Shown here piece by piece: positions 35,389-44,174 of a stretch of 64,000 nucleotides of DNA; the stretch's first letter is position 1; each line of letters begins with the position of its first letter. Position numbers and translations under genes: made by a program. A model generated the notes under the pieces. The model saw only the letters and a list, made by a program, of their open reading frames with translations. It made no database searches and had not been told where the DNA came from. Source of the stretch: Acidovorax soli (GTDB taxonomy: Bacteria > Pseudomonadota > Gammaproteobacteria > Burkholderiales > Burkholderiaceae_C); assembly GCF_900107605.1 (NCBI RefSeq), contig NZ_FNQJ01000009.1, positions 62,001 to 126,000 of the forward strand, in the 5' to 3' direction.

Positions 35389-36228
35389 TCAAAAAATGGT
35401 CTTTTTGCCCACGGCCGCCTGCCCGTATGCGCCACCAAAACAATCCAGCGTGGCGCCATGCGCCCGTTGCGCTAGCACGGCGGCCGCCAGGGCGAAGTCG
35501 TCCGGGTAGGTCACCTTGAAATTCTGCGCGCCACCCGGAACCAGACGCGGGTGCTGGCCCATCGCCTCCATGGCACTGGCTTCGTCGGTGGCGCCCGAGC
35601 CCACATGCTCGATGGCCGCGATCAAAGGGCCCATGCGGAACATCTGGGGCGTCTGCGCCAGCCATTTGTCGCTGCGGTCCACGGTGGATGCCACGCGCAC
35701 GCCACCAGGCCCATCCATAGAGGTCTTGAGCGTGTCGGCCAGCTTGTGCGCGAGCAGGCCACCCACGCCATCGTGCTGGCAGGCGTCGATCAGGGAGTCA
35801 ATCTGCTGCGACGTGACCAGGCAGCGCGCGGCGTCATGCACCAGCACCCAATCGTTGGCCTGGGCCCCGCGCTCCGTCAGGGCCCGCAGGCCGCCCAGCA
35901 CGGTATCCGCACGCGTGGGCCCGCCACATTCGACGGTAAAAAATGCGGGGTGGGCGTAGGCATCCAGAAAATGGTCCCCTGGCGCCACCGCCACCAGCGT
36001 GCCCTGCAAGCGGCTCACCCCGGCAAAGGCCGCCAGGGTGTGCGTGACCATGGGATGCCCTGCCACCAGATGGTATTGCTTGGGCAAGGGTGGCGCAGCC
36101 GATGCCACGACCGGCGTGGCGGCAGAGGGTATGGCACGCAAGCCCATGCCCGCACAGGGCACCAGCGCCCAGAAGCGCCCTCGGGCAGACAGGGGAGCAA
36201 GCGAAGGTGGCAGCAACGGAGCGGTCAT
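35389..36228 (-). CDS. ispD: 2-C-methyl-D-erythritol 4-phosphate cytidylyltransferase
   Basis: 279 residues, longer than the usual ~230. The CTP-binding motif is [11 protein letters not shown] ... LPKQY, but the two halves are separated by an extra Ala/Pro-rich stretch (about 16 residues more than in E. coli, by recollection). An N-terminal extension of ~18 residues adds to the length. Further motifs are [11 protein letters not shown] and [12 protein letters not shown]-like ([15 protein letters not shown]). IspD couples CTP and MEP in isoprenoid synthesis. It is divergent from mfd with a 94 bp gap. Confidence 0.93.
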   Translation of the reverse strand: MTAPLLPPSLAPLSARGRFWALVPCAGMGLRAIPSAATPVVASAAPPLPKQYHLVAGHPMVTHTLAAFAGVSRLQGTLVAVAPGDHFLDAYAHPAFFTVECGGPTRADTVLGGLRALTERGAQANDWVLVHDAARCLVTSQQIDSLIDACQHDGVGGLLAHKLADTLKTSMDGPGGVRVASTVDRSDKWLAQTPQMFRMGPLIAAIEHVGSGATDEASAMEAMGQHPRLVPGGAQNFKVTYPDDFALAAAVLAQRAHGATLDCFGGAYGQAAVGKKTIF

Positions 36229-36322
36229 GGGTCGCTCATTCTAAAATCTCCGGCTGCCCCCCATCCGGCCCGTGCGCGTTTCGCGCCCCAGGGGATGCGG
36301 CGGCCCAGACGACACCGTCCGC

Positions 36323-39300
36323 ATGGAACTGCCCAAACTCTCCCCCGGAAAACGTTTCACCCTGCCCCGGCCCGTGGGCAGCGCCGATGCCCTGCTGCTG
36401 GCCCGCCTGGCAGAGCGCGACAAGGCCAATGGCCGCACCACCGCCATCGTCACGGCCGACGCCACCGATGCGCAGCGCCTCATCGAGGAAATGGCATTCT
36501 TCGCCCCAGGCCTGCGCTGCGCGCTGTTCCCCGACTGGGAGACGCTGCCCTACGACACCTTCTCGCCGCACCAGGACCTGATCAGCGAGCGCCTGGCCAC
36601 GCTGTGGCGCATCTCGCAGGGCGAAGCCGACGTGGTGCTGGTGCCCGCCACCACGGCCCTGTACCGCCTGGCGCCGCCGTCCTTCCTGGCGGGCTACACC
36701 TTCCACTTCCAGGTCAAGCAGAAGCTCGACGAAGCCAAGTTCAAGGCCCAGCTCACGCTGGCCGGCTACAGCCACGTCTCGCAGGTGGTGAGCCCGGGCG
36801 AATACGCGGTGCGAGGTGGACTCATCGACCTGTTCCCCATGGGCTCGCTGGTGCCCTACCGCGTGGACCTGTTCGATGACGAGATCGACTCCATCCGCAC
36901 CTTCGACCCGGACAGCCAGCGCAGCCTGTACCCCGTGCCCGAGGTACGCCTGCTGCCTGGCCGCGAGTTCCCCATGGACGACGACGCCCGCGCCAAATTC
37001 CGCAGCCGCTGGCGCGAGATGCTGGAGGGCGACCCGACCAAGAGTCGCATCTACAAGGACATGGGCGCCGGCGTCGCCACGGCCGGCATCGAGTACTACC
37101 TGCCGCTGTTCTTTGACGACACAGCCACGGTGTTCGACTATCTTGGAGACGAAGCGACCGTGGTACTGCACGGCGATCTGGAGCCCGCCTTCCAGCTCTT
37201 CTGGCAGGACACGAAAGACCGGTTCCGCCTGATCCAGGGCGACCCGGAGCGCCCTGCGTTGCCGCCCGAGTCGCTGTTCCTGTCCATCGACCAGTTCTAC
37301 ACGCGCGCCAATCAACACGCCCAACTGTCGCTGCGTCCTGGCGTACAGGACGTGGATGACAACCCGCACTTTCACCAGCTCGGCGACCTGTCGGTGGCGC
37401 GCGGTGCCGAGGACCCGCTGGCCCGCCTGCACGCCCACATCCGCAATACGCAGCACCGCGTGCTGCTGCTGGCCGAGAGCGATGGCCGGCGCGAGAGCCT
37501 GCTGGACTTCCTGCGCGCCTCGCAACTGAACCCACCGGCCTTCGACTCGCTGGCCGAGTTCCAGGCCGACACCACCGAGAAGGTGGGCATTGCCACCGCC
37601 GGCCTCACCGTGGGCTTCAGCTGGATCGAGGACGGCATCGACTTCGTCACCGAGACCGAGCTCTTCGCCGCCGGCCCCACCACGCGCAGGCGCAAGAAGC
37701 AGGAACAGGTGAGCGACGTCGAGGCGCTGATCAAGGACCTGGCCGAACTGAACGTGGGCGACCCGGTGGTGCACAGCCAGCATGGCATCGGCCGTTACCG
37801 GGGCCTGGTGAACATGGACGTGGGCAACAAGAACCCCGACGGCACGCCCGCCATGCAGGAGTTCTTGCACCTCGAATACGCCGACAAGGCCGTGCTCTAC
37901 GTGCCGGTGAGCCAGCTGCAGCTCATCAGCCGCTACACGGGCGTGAGTGCCGACGAGGCGCCGCTGCACAAGCTGGGCAGCGGCCAGTGGGAAAAGGCCA
38001 AGCGCAAGGCCGCCGAGCAGGTGCGCGACTCGGCCGCCGAGCTGCTGAACATCTACGCCCGCCGCGCCGCGCGCGAGGGCCACGCCTTCCGCTACAGCCC
38101 GCAGGACTACGAGACCTTTGCCAACGACTTCGGCTTCGAGGAAACGGCCGACCAGAACGCCGCCATCCACGCCGTCATCCAGGACATGATCAGCCCCCGC
38201 CCCATGGACCGCCTGGTCTGCGGCGACGTGGGCTTTGGCAAGACCGAGGTCGCCCTGCGCGCAGCCTTCGTGGCCGTCACGGGCGGCAAGCAAGTGGCCT
38301 TCCTCGCGCCCACCACGCTGCTGGCCGAGCAGCACTACCAGACGCTGGTGGACCGCTTCAGCAAGTGGCCGGTGAAGGTGGCCGAAGTCTCGCGCTTCCG
38401 TTCGGGCAAGGAGATCACCGCCGCCATCAAGGGCATCGGCGACGGCACGGTGGACATCGTGGTGGGCACGCACAAGCTATTGAGCGAATCCACCAAGTTC
38501 CACAACCTGGGCCTCTTGATCATCGACGAGGAGCACCGCTTTGGCGTGCGCCACAAGGAGCAGATGAAGGCCCTGCGCGCCGAGGTGGACGTGCTGACGC
38601 TGACGGCCACGCCCATCCCGCGCACGCTGGGCATGGCGCTGGAAGGCCTGCGCGACCTCAGCGTCATCGCCACCGCGCCGCAGCGTCGCCTGGCGATCAA
38701 GACCTTTGTGCGCAATGAAGGCACGGGCGTGATCCGCGAGGCGGTGCTGCGTGAATTGAAGCGCGGCGGCCAGGTCTACTTCCTGCACAACGAGGTGGAA
38801 ACCATCGAGAACCGCCGCCAGAAGCTCGAAGAGATCCTGCCCGAGGCGCGCATCGCCGTGGCCCACGGCCAGATGCCCGAGCGCGAGCTGGAGCGCGTGA
38901 TGCGCGACTTTGTGGCGCAGCGCTACAACATCCTGCTGTGCTCGACCATCATCGAGACCGGCATCGACGTGCCCACGGCCAACACCATCATCATGAGCCG
39001 CGCCGACAAGTTCGGCCTGGCGCAGCTGCACCAGCTGCGCGGGCGCGTGGGCCGCAGCCACCATCAGGCGTATGCCTACCTCATGGTGCCCGACGTGGAA
39101 GGCCTCACCAAGCAGGCGCAGCAGCGGCTGGAGGCCATCCAGCAGATGGAAGAGCTGGGCAGCGGCTTTTACCTGGCCATGCACGACCTGGAGATCCGTG
39201 GTGCGGGCGAGGTGCTGGGCGAGAACCAGAGCGGCAACATGCTGGAGGTGGGTTTTCAGCTGTACAACGAGATGCTCAACGAGGCCGTCAAGGCGCTCAA

Positions 39301-39787
39301 GGCCGGCAAGGAGCCCGATCTGCTCAGCCCCCTGTCGGTCACTACCGACATCAACCTGCACGCCCCTGCCCTGCTGCCCGACGACTACTGCGGCGACGTG
39401 CACCTGCGCCTGTCGTTCTACAAAAAGCTGGCCACGGCCAAAACGCCCGACCAGATCGACGGCCTGCTCGAAGAGATCGTGGACCGCTTCGGCAAGCTGC
39501 CGCCGCAGGCCCAGACCCTCATCGACGTGCACCGCCTGCGCGTGCTGAGCCAGCCCTACGGTGTGGTGAAGGTCGATGCCGCCCCGGGGGTGATCAACAT
39601 CACCTTCAAGCCCCAGCCGCCCATCGACCCGATGCGCATCATCGAGCTCATCCAGAAGAACAAGCACATCAAGCTGGCGGGCAACGAGAAGCTGCGCATC
39701 GAGCGCGAACTGAAAGAGCCCAAGGACCGCGCGCAGATGGTGCGCGACATCTTGCGCAGCCTGGGGCAGCCGCTGGTTGCTGTCTGA
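36323..39787 (+). CDS. mfd: transcription-repair coupling factor
   Basis: 1154 residues with the full Mfd layout. The N-terminal UvrB-like module includes DWETLPYDTFSPHQDLISERL. The RNA-polymerase-interacting domain contains GDPVVHSQHGIGRYRGL. The RecG-like translocase has CGDVGFGKTEVALRAAF (Walker A), IIDEEHRFGVRHKEQ (DEEH box) and the TRG-like DKFGLAQLHQLRGRVGRS. The C-terminal TRCF domain lies around 1010-1110. Mfd removes stalled RNA polymerase and recruits UvrA. ATG at 36323 (MELPKLSPGKRF) fits the family start. Confidence 0.97.
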   Translation: MELPKLSPGKRFTLPRPVGSADALLLARLAERDKANGRTTAIVTADATDAQRLIEEMAFFAPGLRCALFPDWETLPYDTFSPHQDLISERLATLWRISQGEADVVLVPATTALYRLAPPSFLAGYTFHFQVKQKLDEAKFKAQLTLAGYSHVSQVVSPGEYAVRGGLIDLFPMGSLVPYRVDLFDDEIDSIRTFDPDSQRSLYPVPEVRLLPGREFPMDDDARAKFRSRWREMLEGDPTKSRIYKDMGAGVATAGIEYYLPLFFDDTATVFDYLGDEATVVLHGDLEPAFQLFWQDTKDRFRLIQGDPERPALPPESLFLSIDQFYTRANQHAQLSLRPGVQDVDDNPHFHQLGDLSVARGAEDPLARLHAHIRNTQHRVLLLAESDGRRESLLDFLRASQLNPPAFDSLAEFQADTTEKVGIATAGLTVGFSWIEDGIDFVTETELFAAGPTTRRRKKQEQVSDVEALIKDLAELNVGDPVVHSQHGIGRYRGLVNMDVGNKNPDGTPAMQEFLHLEYADKAVLYVPVSQLQLISRYTGVSADEAPLHKLGSGQWEKAKRKAAEQVRDSAAELLNIYARRAAREGHAFRYSPQDYETFANDFGFEETADQNAAIHAVIQDMISPRPMDRLVCGDVGFGKTEVALRAAFVAVTGGKQVAFLAPTTLLAEQHYQTLVDRFSKWPVKVAEVSRFRSGKEITAAIKGIGDGTVDIVVGTHKLLSESTKFHNLGLLIIDEEHRFGVRHKEQMKALRAEVDVLTLTATPIPRTLGMALEGLRDLSVIATAPQRRLAIKTFVRNEGTGVIREAVLRELKRGGQVYFLHNEVETIENRRQKLEEILPEARIAVAHGQMPERELERVMRDFVAQRYNILLCSTIIETGIDVPTANTIIMSRADKFGLAQLHQLRGRVGRSHHQAYAYLMVPDVEGLTKQAQQRLEAIQQMEELGSGFYLAMHDLEIRGAGEVLGENQSGNMLEVGFQLYNEMLNEAVKALKAGKEPDLLSPLSVTTDINLHAPALLPDDYCGDVHLRLSFYKKLATAKTPDQIDGLLEEIVDRFGKLPPQAQTLIDVHRLRVLSQPYGVVKVDAAPGVINITFKPQPPIDPMRIIELIQKNKHIKLAGNEKLRIERELKEPKDRAQMVRDILRSLGQPLVAV

Positions 39788-39794
39788 ATTTTCA

Positions 39795-39851
39795 TCAAAA
39801 CAGCCTCTGGTTCTTATCCACAAAGCGTCAGAGCTATCAACCAATAGCAAA
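39795..39851 (-). repeat. dispersed repeat, copy 9
   Basis: Minus strand: TTGCTATTGGTTGATAGC, TCTGACGCTTTGTGGATAAG, AACCAGAGGCTGTTTTGATG. It occupies the 69 bp gap between mfd and the next gene, ending 5 bp before that gene's ATG, so that gene has no room for its own ribosome site outside the repeat. Confidence 0.75.
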
Positions 39852-39856
39852 CGATC

Positions 39857-40516
39857 ATGTGGCTGGAAGCCACCCTCACCCTCCTTGCCCTGGCTGCCGC
39901 CCTGGCCGCACGGCCCTGGCGCATGCTGGCCAGCCGCACGCCGCTGGCGCACGAAACCCGGGGTGCCCCAGCCGCACTGTGGACACCGCTGCTCGCCACG
40001 CTGGTGCTGCTGCCCTGGATGTGGGCCCTGCCCACGCTGCATGCCATGCCGCTGCAACTGCAGTGGTCGGGTGCATGCATGGTGGTGCTGATGCTGGGCT
40101 GGCCGCTGGCGATCCCGGCACTCATCGAGGTGGGGGTGATCGCCTGCCTGTTGTCATCCGCCATGGGCTGGCCCGAGGCGCTGGGAGCCATCGCCTGGCA
40201 AGGCGTGGTGCCTGCCACCCTTGCGCTGATGGTGGGGGCACTGATTCGGCGGTTTCTCGGAACCCACCTCTTTGTCTATGTGCTGGGCCGCGCCTTTCTG
40301 GGCACGGTGCTGTGCCTCTTTGCCTCGGGGGCCTTGTCGCAATGGAGCGGCCACCAGTTGCCGGGGGTGGGCGACGAGCTCTCACTGGTGGCACGCTGGC
40401 TCATGGCCTGGGGTGATGCGTTTGTCACCGGCATGCTCACGGCCATTTTCGTGGCCTTCAAACCGCAATGGCTGGCCACCTGGTCCGACCCGCTCTACCT
40501 GGGGCATCCCAAGTAG
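39857..40516 (+). CDS. CbiM-like membrane protein (energy-coupling factor permease family)
   Basis: 219 residues with six or seven membrane segments. The C-terminal part (WLMAWGDAFVTGMLTAIFVAFKPQWLATW) resembles the end of the CbiM/PF01891 family found in proteobacteria as a stand-alone membrane protein, where no cobalt transporter partners are present. Substrate and role are unknown. It follows mfd by 69 bp, with a dispersed repeat in between, and serB follows on the same strand after 131 bp. Family assignment is moderate. Confidence 0.6.
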   Translation: MWLEATLTLLALAAALAARPWRMLASRTPLAHETRGAPAALWTPLLATLVLLPWMWALPTLHAMPLQLQWSGACMVVLMLGWPLAIPALIEVGVIACLLSSAMGWPEALGAIAWQGVVPATLALMVGALIRRFLGTHLFVYVLGRAFLGTVLCLFASGALSQWSGHQLPGVGDELSLVARWLMAWGDAFVTGMLTAIFVAFKPQWLATWSDPLYLGHPK

Positions 40517-40647
40517 GCGGCAGAACCCGCCCCACGGTTACCGCGCTCCCGCTGAGCACCGGGTTCCACAGGCCCCTGCGGTGGTGGGTGCACCATCCGA
40601 CGGGCTAACATTGCGCCCTTCGCATCCATGACGCAGCCCCGTTTCCC

Positions 40648-41364
40648 ATGACCCACGCCACCGAATTCGCCCCGGGCCTTGTTGTCCAGGGCATTGAGCC
40701 CCCGCTGTCCCTGTCGAGCTACAAGCTGATTGCCTTTGACATGGACTCCACCCTCATCAACATCGAGTGCGTGGACGAAATCGCCGATGCCGCCGGCCGC
40801 AAGGCCGAAGTGGCGGCCATTACCGAGGCCGCCATGCAAGGCCTCATCACCGACTACAAGGAAAGCCTGCGCCAGCGCGTAGCCCTGCTCAAGGGCGTGA
40901 CCGTGCAGCACATGGAGCAGGTGTTCACCGAGCGCCTGCGCTTCAACCCCGGCGCCAAAGAGTTGATCGCCGCCGCCAGGGCCGCCGGCCTCACCACGCT
41001 GCTGGTGTCGGGCGGCTTCACCTTCTTTGCCGACCGCGTGCGGGCGGGCCTGGGCATCGACTTTGCCCGCTCCAACCTGCTGGAGTTGGACAATGGCCTG
41101 CTCACCGGCCGCATGGTGGACCAGGCCTGGGGCGATATCTGCGACGGTGCAGAAAAACGCCGCACGCTGCTGGAAGTGGCCTCGCTCATGGGTATTTCGC
41201 CAGCGCAGGCGATTGCCGTGGGCGATGGCGCGAATGACCTGCCCATGATGGGTGCCGCCGGCCTGTCGGTGGCCTACCACGCCAAGCCGGCCGTGCGTGC
41301 GCAAGCCAAGATTGCCATCAACCAGGGGGGGCTGGACCGGCTTCTCGAAGTGCTGCGGACCTGA
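40648..41364 (+). CDS. serB: phosphoserine phosphatase
   Basis: 238 residues, HAD superfamily. Motif I is AFDMDSTLINIECVDEIAD (nucleophile Asp), motif II the Ser in LLVSGGFTFFADRV, and motif III/IV are Lys plus VGDGANDLPMMGAAG. It lacks the N-terminal ACT domains of longer SerB forms. It releases serine from phosphoserine, the last step of serine synthesis. ATG at 40648 is the first in-frame start after the upstream stop. Confidence 0.94.
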   Translation: MTHATEFAPGLVVQGIEPPLSLSSYKLIAFDMDSTLINIECVDEIADAAGRKAEVAAITEAAMQGLITDYKESLRQRVALLKGVTVQHMEQVFTERLRFNPGAKELIAAARAAGLTTLLVSGGFTFFADRVRAGLGIDFARSNLLELDNGLLTGRMVDQAWGDICDGAEKRRTLLEVASLMGISPAQAIAVGDGANDLPMMGAAGLSVAYHAKPAVRAQAKIAINQGGLDRLLEVLRT

Positions 41365-41424
41365 GAAAAAAGCCCCTTTCTGCACCCAGCCAGAAACCGG
41401 CAGTCACACAGAAGTTTTCAGGCG

Positions 41425-41913
41425 CTACCCGGCCGCATCCGGCAACCCCGGCACCGGCTGCGCCGCCGCTAGGCGGCGCGACTGGGGCATCGCCACCACG
41501 CTCTGGGGTTCGGCCAGCAAATCGGCCAGCGTCACCTTGTCCAGCACGGCGAGAAAGGCCCGCATGGCCTGGCCCAGCACGCCCTTGAGGTAGCAGTGGC
41601 TGCTCAGCCGGCACTGGTTTTGCGCGGGGTCAAAGCATTCGACCAGGTTGAAATCGGTTTCGGTGGCACGCACCACGGCACCGATGTTGATCTCTGCGGC
41701 GGGTTTCATCAGGCGCATGCCGCCGCCGCGCCCACGCGTTGTTTCCAGCAGGCCCTGGGCAGACAGCTCCTGGACAATCTTGGTGAGGTGGCTGCGTGAA
41801 ATGTCATAGCTTTCCGCCACCTCGCTGATGGTGACGGGTTGCACACGCCCTTCAGTCGCCGCGCAATACATCAGCACACGCAGCGTGTAATCGGTCCATT
41901 GGGTCAGACGCAT
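41425..41913 (-). CDS. nsrR: NsrR-type Rrf2-family nitric-oxide-responsive repressor
   Basis: 162 residues. An Rrf2 winged helix (MRLTQWTDYTLRVLMYCA ... ISRSHLTKIVQELSAQGLLETTRGRGGG) is followed by the iron-sulfur loop ECFDPAQNQCRLSSHC with Cys93, Cys101 and Cys107. Asp8 is also present, which is an additional cluster ligand in Streptomyces NsrR. NO destroys the cluster and relieves repression. It is divergent from the RIC gene with NsrR-like palindromes between. ATG at 41913 (MRLTQWTDY) is the usual family start. Confidence 0.9.
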   Translation of the reverse strand: MRLTQWTDYTLRVLMYCAATEGRVQPVTISEVAESYDISRSHLTKIVQELSAQGLLETTRGRGGGMRLMKPAAEINIGAVVRATETDFNLVECFDPAQNQCRLSSHCYLKGVLGQAMRAFLAVLDKVTLADLLAEPQSVVAMPQSRRLAAAQPVPGLPDAAG

Positions 41914-41950
41914 TGGATTGCCACAGGTCAATTAAAAGAGGTAGTGGATA

Positions 41951-41990
41951 TGAATTTTATGCCATAAAATATTCACATCATATGAATCTT
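41951..41990. promoter_or_regulatory. NsrR-type operators between nsrR and ytfE
   Basis: Two overlapping palindromes. At 41968-41990, half sites AATATTCACAT and ATATGAATCTT are separated by one base, the 11-1-11 layout of NsrR sites. At 41951-41975, TGAATTTTAT and ATAAAATATTCA are separated by GCC. Both are in the 91 bp divergent gap and could control both genes. Confidence 0.65.
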
Positions 41991-42004
41991 AAAAGGACCT
42001 CGCC

Positions 42005-42742
42005 ATGAACGCCCGTCTGGAATCCACCGCATCCGCCCCTGCCGCCCTGAGTGCCGATCAGCAAATCGGCCAGATTGCGGTCCAGCTGCCCGGCGCCACC
42101 GCCGTGTTCCGGCGCCTGAAACTCGATTTTTGCTGCGGCGGCCAGGTCCCCCTGGCAACGGCCGCGGCCGAGAAAGGTCTGGACGTGAATGCCGTGCTGG
42201 CCGAGCTGGCAGCCCTGCAGCGCCCCAGCGCCCTGCCCGGGGTGGAAGAACCCGGCGCGTTGATCGACCACATCCTCACGCGCTACCATGACGTGCATCG
42301 CGTGCAGTTGCCCGAGCTGATCCGCATGGCGCACCGCGTGGAAGCCGTGCACCGCGCCAACCCCGATGTGCCCACCGGACTGGGCGACCTGCTCGAAGAA
42401 ATCCAGCAAGAACTGCTGTCGCACATGCACAAGGAAGAAGCCATCCTGTTTCCCATGCTCAAGTCGGGCGGCAACCCGTTCGTGGGCCAGCCCATCGGCA
42501 TGATGCGTGCCGAGCATACGGACCATGGCGCGGCCCTTGACCAGCTGAACGCCCTCACCCACGACGCCACGCCGCCCACCGGTGCCTGCAACACCTGGCG
42601 CGCGCTGTACGCCGGCATTGCCCAGTTTGGCGACGACCTGGTCAACCACATCCACATCGAAAACAACGTGCTGTTTCCCCAGTTCGAGGCCGCGCCTGCT
42701 GCGGCTGCAGGCTGCGGCTCCTCGGGTTGCGGATGCAGCTGA
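42005..42742 (+). CDS. ytfE: iron-sulfur cluster repair di-iron protein (RIC; YtfE/ScdA/DnrN)
   Basis: 245 residues. The N-terminal ScdA_N domain has the LDFCCGGQ motif. The hemerythrin-like four-helix bundle carries its iron ligands (HILTRYHDVHR, HMHKEEAILFPM, MRAEHTDHG, HIHIENNVLFP). RIC repairs [Fe-S] clusters damaged by NO or oxidants. The C-terminus ends in a Cys/Gly cluster (GCGSSGCGCS) that I do not recall from E. coli YtfE. The next gene starts inside the end of this one, so the haemoglobin is translationally coupled. NsrR-type control is expected. Confidence 0.93.
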   Translation: MNARLESTASAPAALSADQQIGQIAVQLPGATAVFRRLKLDFCCGGQVPLATAAAEKGLDVNAVLAELAALQRPSALPGVEEPGALIDHILTRYHDVHRVQLPELIRMAHRVEAVHRANPDVPTGLGDLLEEIQQELLSHMHKEEAILFPMLKSGGNPFVGQPIGMMRAEHTDHGAALDQLNALTHDATPPTGACNTWRALYAGIAQFGDDLVNHIHIENNVLFPQFEAAPAAAAGCGSSGCGCS

Positions 42743-43203
42743 ACCCCTCTGCGCCCCGCCAGGCGCCGGACGATGCGGACAACACCGGCGGGTGGCGCAC
42801 GCCCAGCGTGGAAAGCCTGACCGAGCTGGTGCACAGCTTTTATGCCGCGGTCCGGGCCGACGCCCTGCTGGGCCCCGTGTTCGAGGAGGCCCTGCGTGAT
42901 CGGTGGGAGCCCCATCTGGCGCGCATGGTGGACTTCTGGAGCACCGTTGCGCTGGGCAGCAAGAGCTTTCGTGGCAACGTCTTTGGCAAGCACATGGCAT
43001 TGCAGGGCGTGACACCCGCGCATTTCGCCGTGTGGGTGCGCCTGTGGGGCGAACAGACCACCCGACTGTTCGCACCCGAGGTGGCGCACGACCTGCAGGT
43101 CACTGCCCACGGCATTGCCCGCAATCTGTTTCTCGGGTATTTCGGCACGCACCCGGTGTTTGGCGATGGCGCCGGGGATCATCCGTCAGAAGCCGGCCAT
43201 TGA
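42733..43203 (+). CDS. group III truncated haemoglobin
   Basis: 156 residues, a 2-on-2 globin. Features are the B-helix LVHSFYAAVRADALLGPVFEEAL, the mid-protein MVDFWSTVALGSKSFRGN, the proximal His in VFGKHMALQGVTPAHFAVWVRLW, and a C-terminal helix ending HGIARNLFLGYF. Group III members are thought to act on NO or other small ligands. It overlaps the last 10 bp of the RIC gene, which supports a shared role in nitrosative stress. ATG at 42733 is chosen over the TTG six bases earlier. Confidence 0.88.
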   Translation: MQLNPSAPRQAPDDADNTGGWRTPSVESLTELVHSFYAAVRADALLGPVFEEALRDRWEPHLARMVDFWSTVALGSKSFRGNVFGKHMALQGVTPAHFAVWVRLWGEQTTRLFAPEVAHDLQVTAHGIARNLFLGYFGTHPVFGDGAGDHPSEAGH

Positions 43204-43468
43204 ACTCCGGGTTTCATCCAGGTTCACCGCCCGGCCCTGGCTAAAAGCCGTGTCGCTGCAGCGGCTGTTCATGGCGCTGCCGTAGTTGAGTTGTACCGAT
43301 TGCCCGAACCCGTGACCACGAAAGTGGCGGATGACCAAAGCGGGTTGCATGGTGCGTGGTTTCGTGGCGAAAAATGGGGACGGGCTCACCTGCGCGGCCC
43401 AGCCGCCGCAGAGCAGCAACACAAGGCAGCATCCCCGACAAACTCACCCTTGGCATTGCCAGCCGGCC
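43204..43468. other. 265 bp gap between haemoglobin and argO genes
   Basis: Convergent end region. A 78-codon minus-strand frame (43186-43422) with a hydrophobic start exists, but it overlaps the globin 3' end and lacks a convincing ribosome site. No terminator or repeat copy was recognised. Confidence 0.5.
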
Positions 43469-44104
43469 TCAGCCCGCCACCCCTTGCCACACCCACCACG
43501 CCAGCACCAGCATCATGCAGCCCGTGAGCGCATCCAGCACCCGCCAGGCGCGGGGATCGGCAAACAGGCCCTGCAGCCGCCGCCCGGCCAGCGCCAAAGC
43601 CGCAAACCACACCAGGCTGGCCGAGGCCGCCCCTGCCACGAACACCCACTTGAGGCCGCCGTCCTGGCGCGCACCAATCGAGCCCACCAGCACCACGGTG
43701 TCCAGGTAGACATGGGGGTTGAACAGCGTGATCACCGCCAGGGTGCCCAGCACACCCAGCAGACCCCGCGGGGCCGCGTCCTGCGGAGCACCCAGGCTGG
43801 CATCCGGCGCAACCAGCGCGCGCCACCAGGCAAACAGGCCATAGGCCAGCAGAAAGATGGCGCCGCCCACGGTGAGGTAATAAGCCAGCGCGGGCGAGCG
43901 CCCCAGCAACTGCGCCATGCCGGCCACGCCCACGCCGATCAGCAGCGCATCGCTGGCCACGCACCACGCCACGCAGGCGCGCACATGCTGGCCGCTGACG
44001 GCCTGGCGCAGCACATACAGGTTCTGGGCCCCGATCGAAACGATCAGCGAGAGGCAGACGGTGAATCCGGCGAGCCACGAAGAAGAAGCATGGGCAGTCC
44101 ACAT
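43469..44104 (-). CDS. argO: LysE/ArgO-family arginine/lysine exporter
   Basis: 211 residues, six membrane segments. The LysE family pattern is clear: an N-terminal helix with SIGAQNLYVLRQ (the GAQN motif) and a mid-protein ITLFNPHVYLDTVVLVG (NPHVYLD motif). It exports basic amino acids or canavanine-like analogues across the inner membrane. The divergent LysR gene 70 bp away is ArgP-like, the regulator that activates argO/lysE in response to Arg and Lys. Confidence 0.93.
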   Translation of the reverse strand: MWTAHASSSWLAGFTVCLSLIVSIGAQNLYVLRQAVSGQHVRACVAWCVASDALLIGVGVAGMAQLLGRSPALAYYLTVGGAIFLLAYGLFAWWRALVAPDASLGAPQDAAPRGLLGVLGTLAVITLFNPHVYLDTVVLVGSIGARQDGGLKWVFVAGAASASLVWFAALALAGRRLQGLFADPRAWRVLDALTGCMMLVLAWWVWQGVAG

Positions 44105-44174
44105 GGCACCGATTCTGGGCGGCGGTATGGATTAAGTAAAATTAATTCATCTGAATCAAAGTTAGCAGTTCTTC

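Noticed and set aside
43186-43422. A 78-codon minus-strand frame with a hydrophobic N-terminus (LLLCGGWAAQ), lipoprotein-like.
   Set aside because: It overlaps the globin 3' end, lacks a convincing ribosome site, and shows no similarity I can name.
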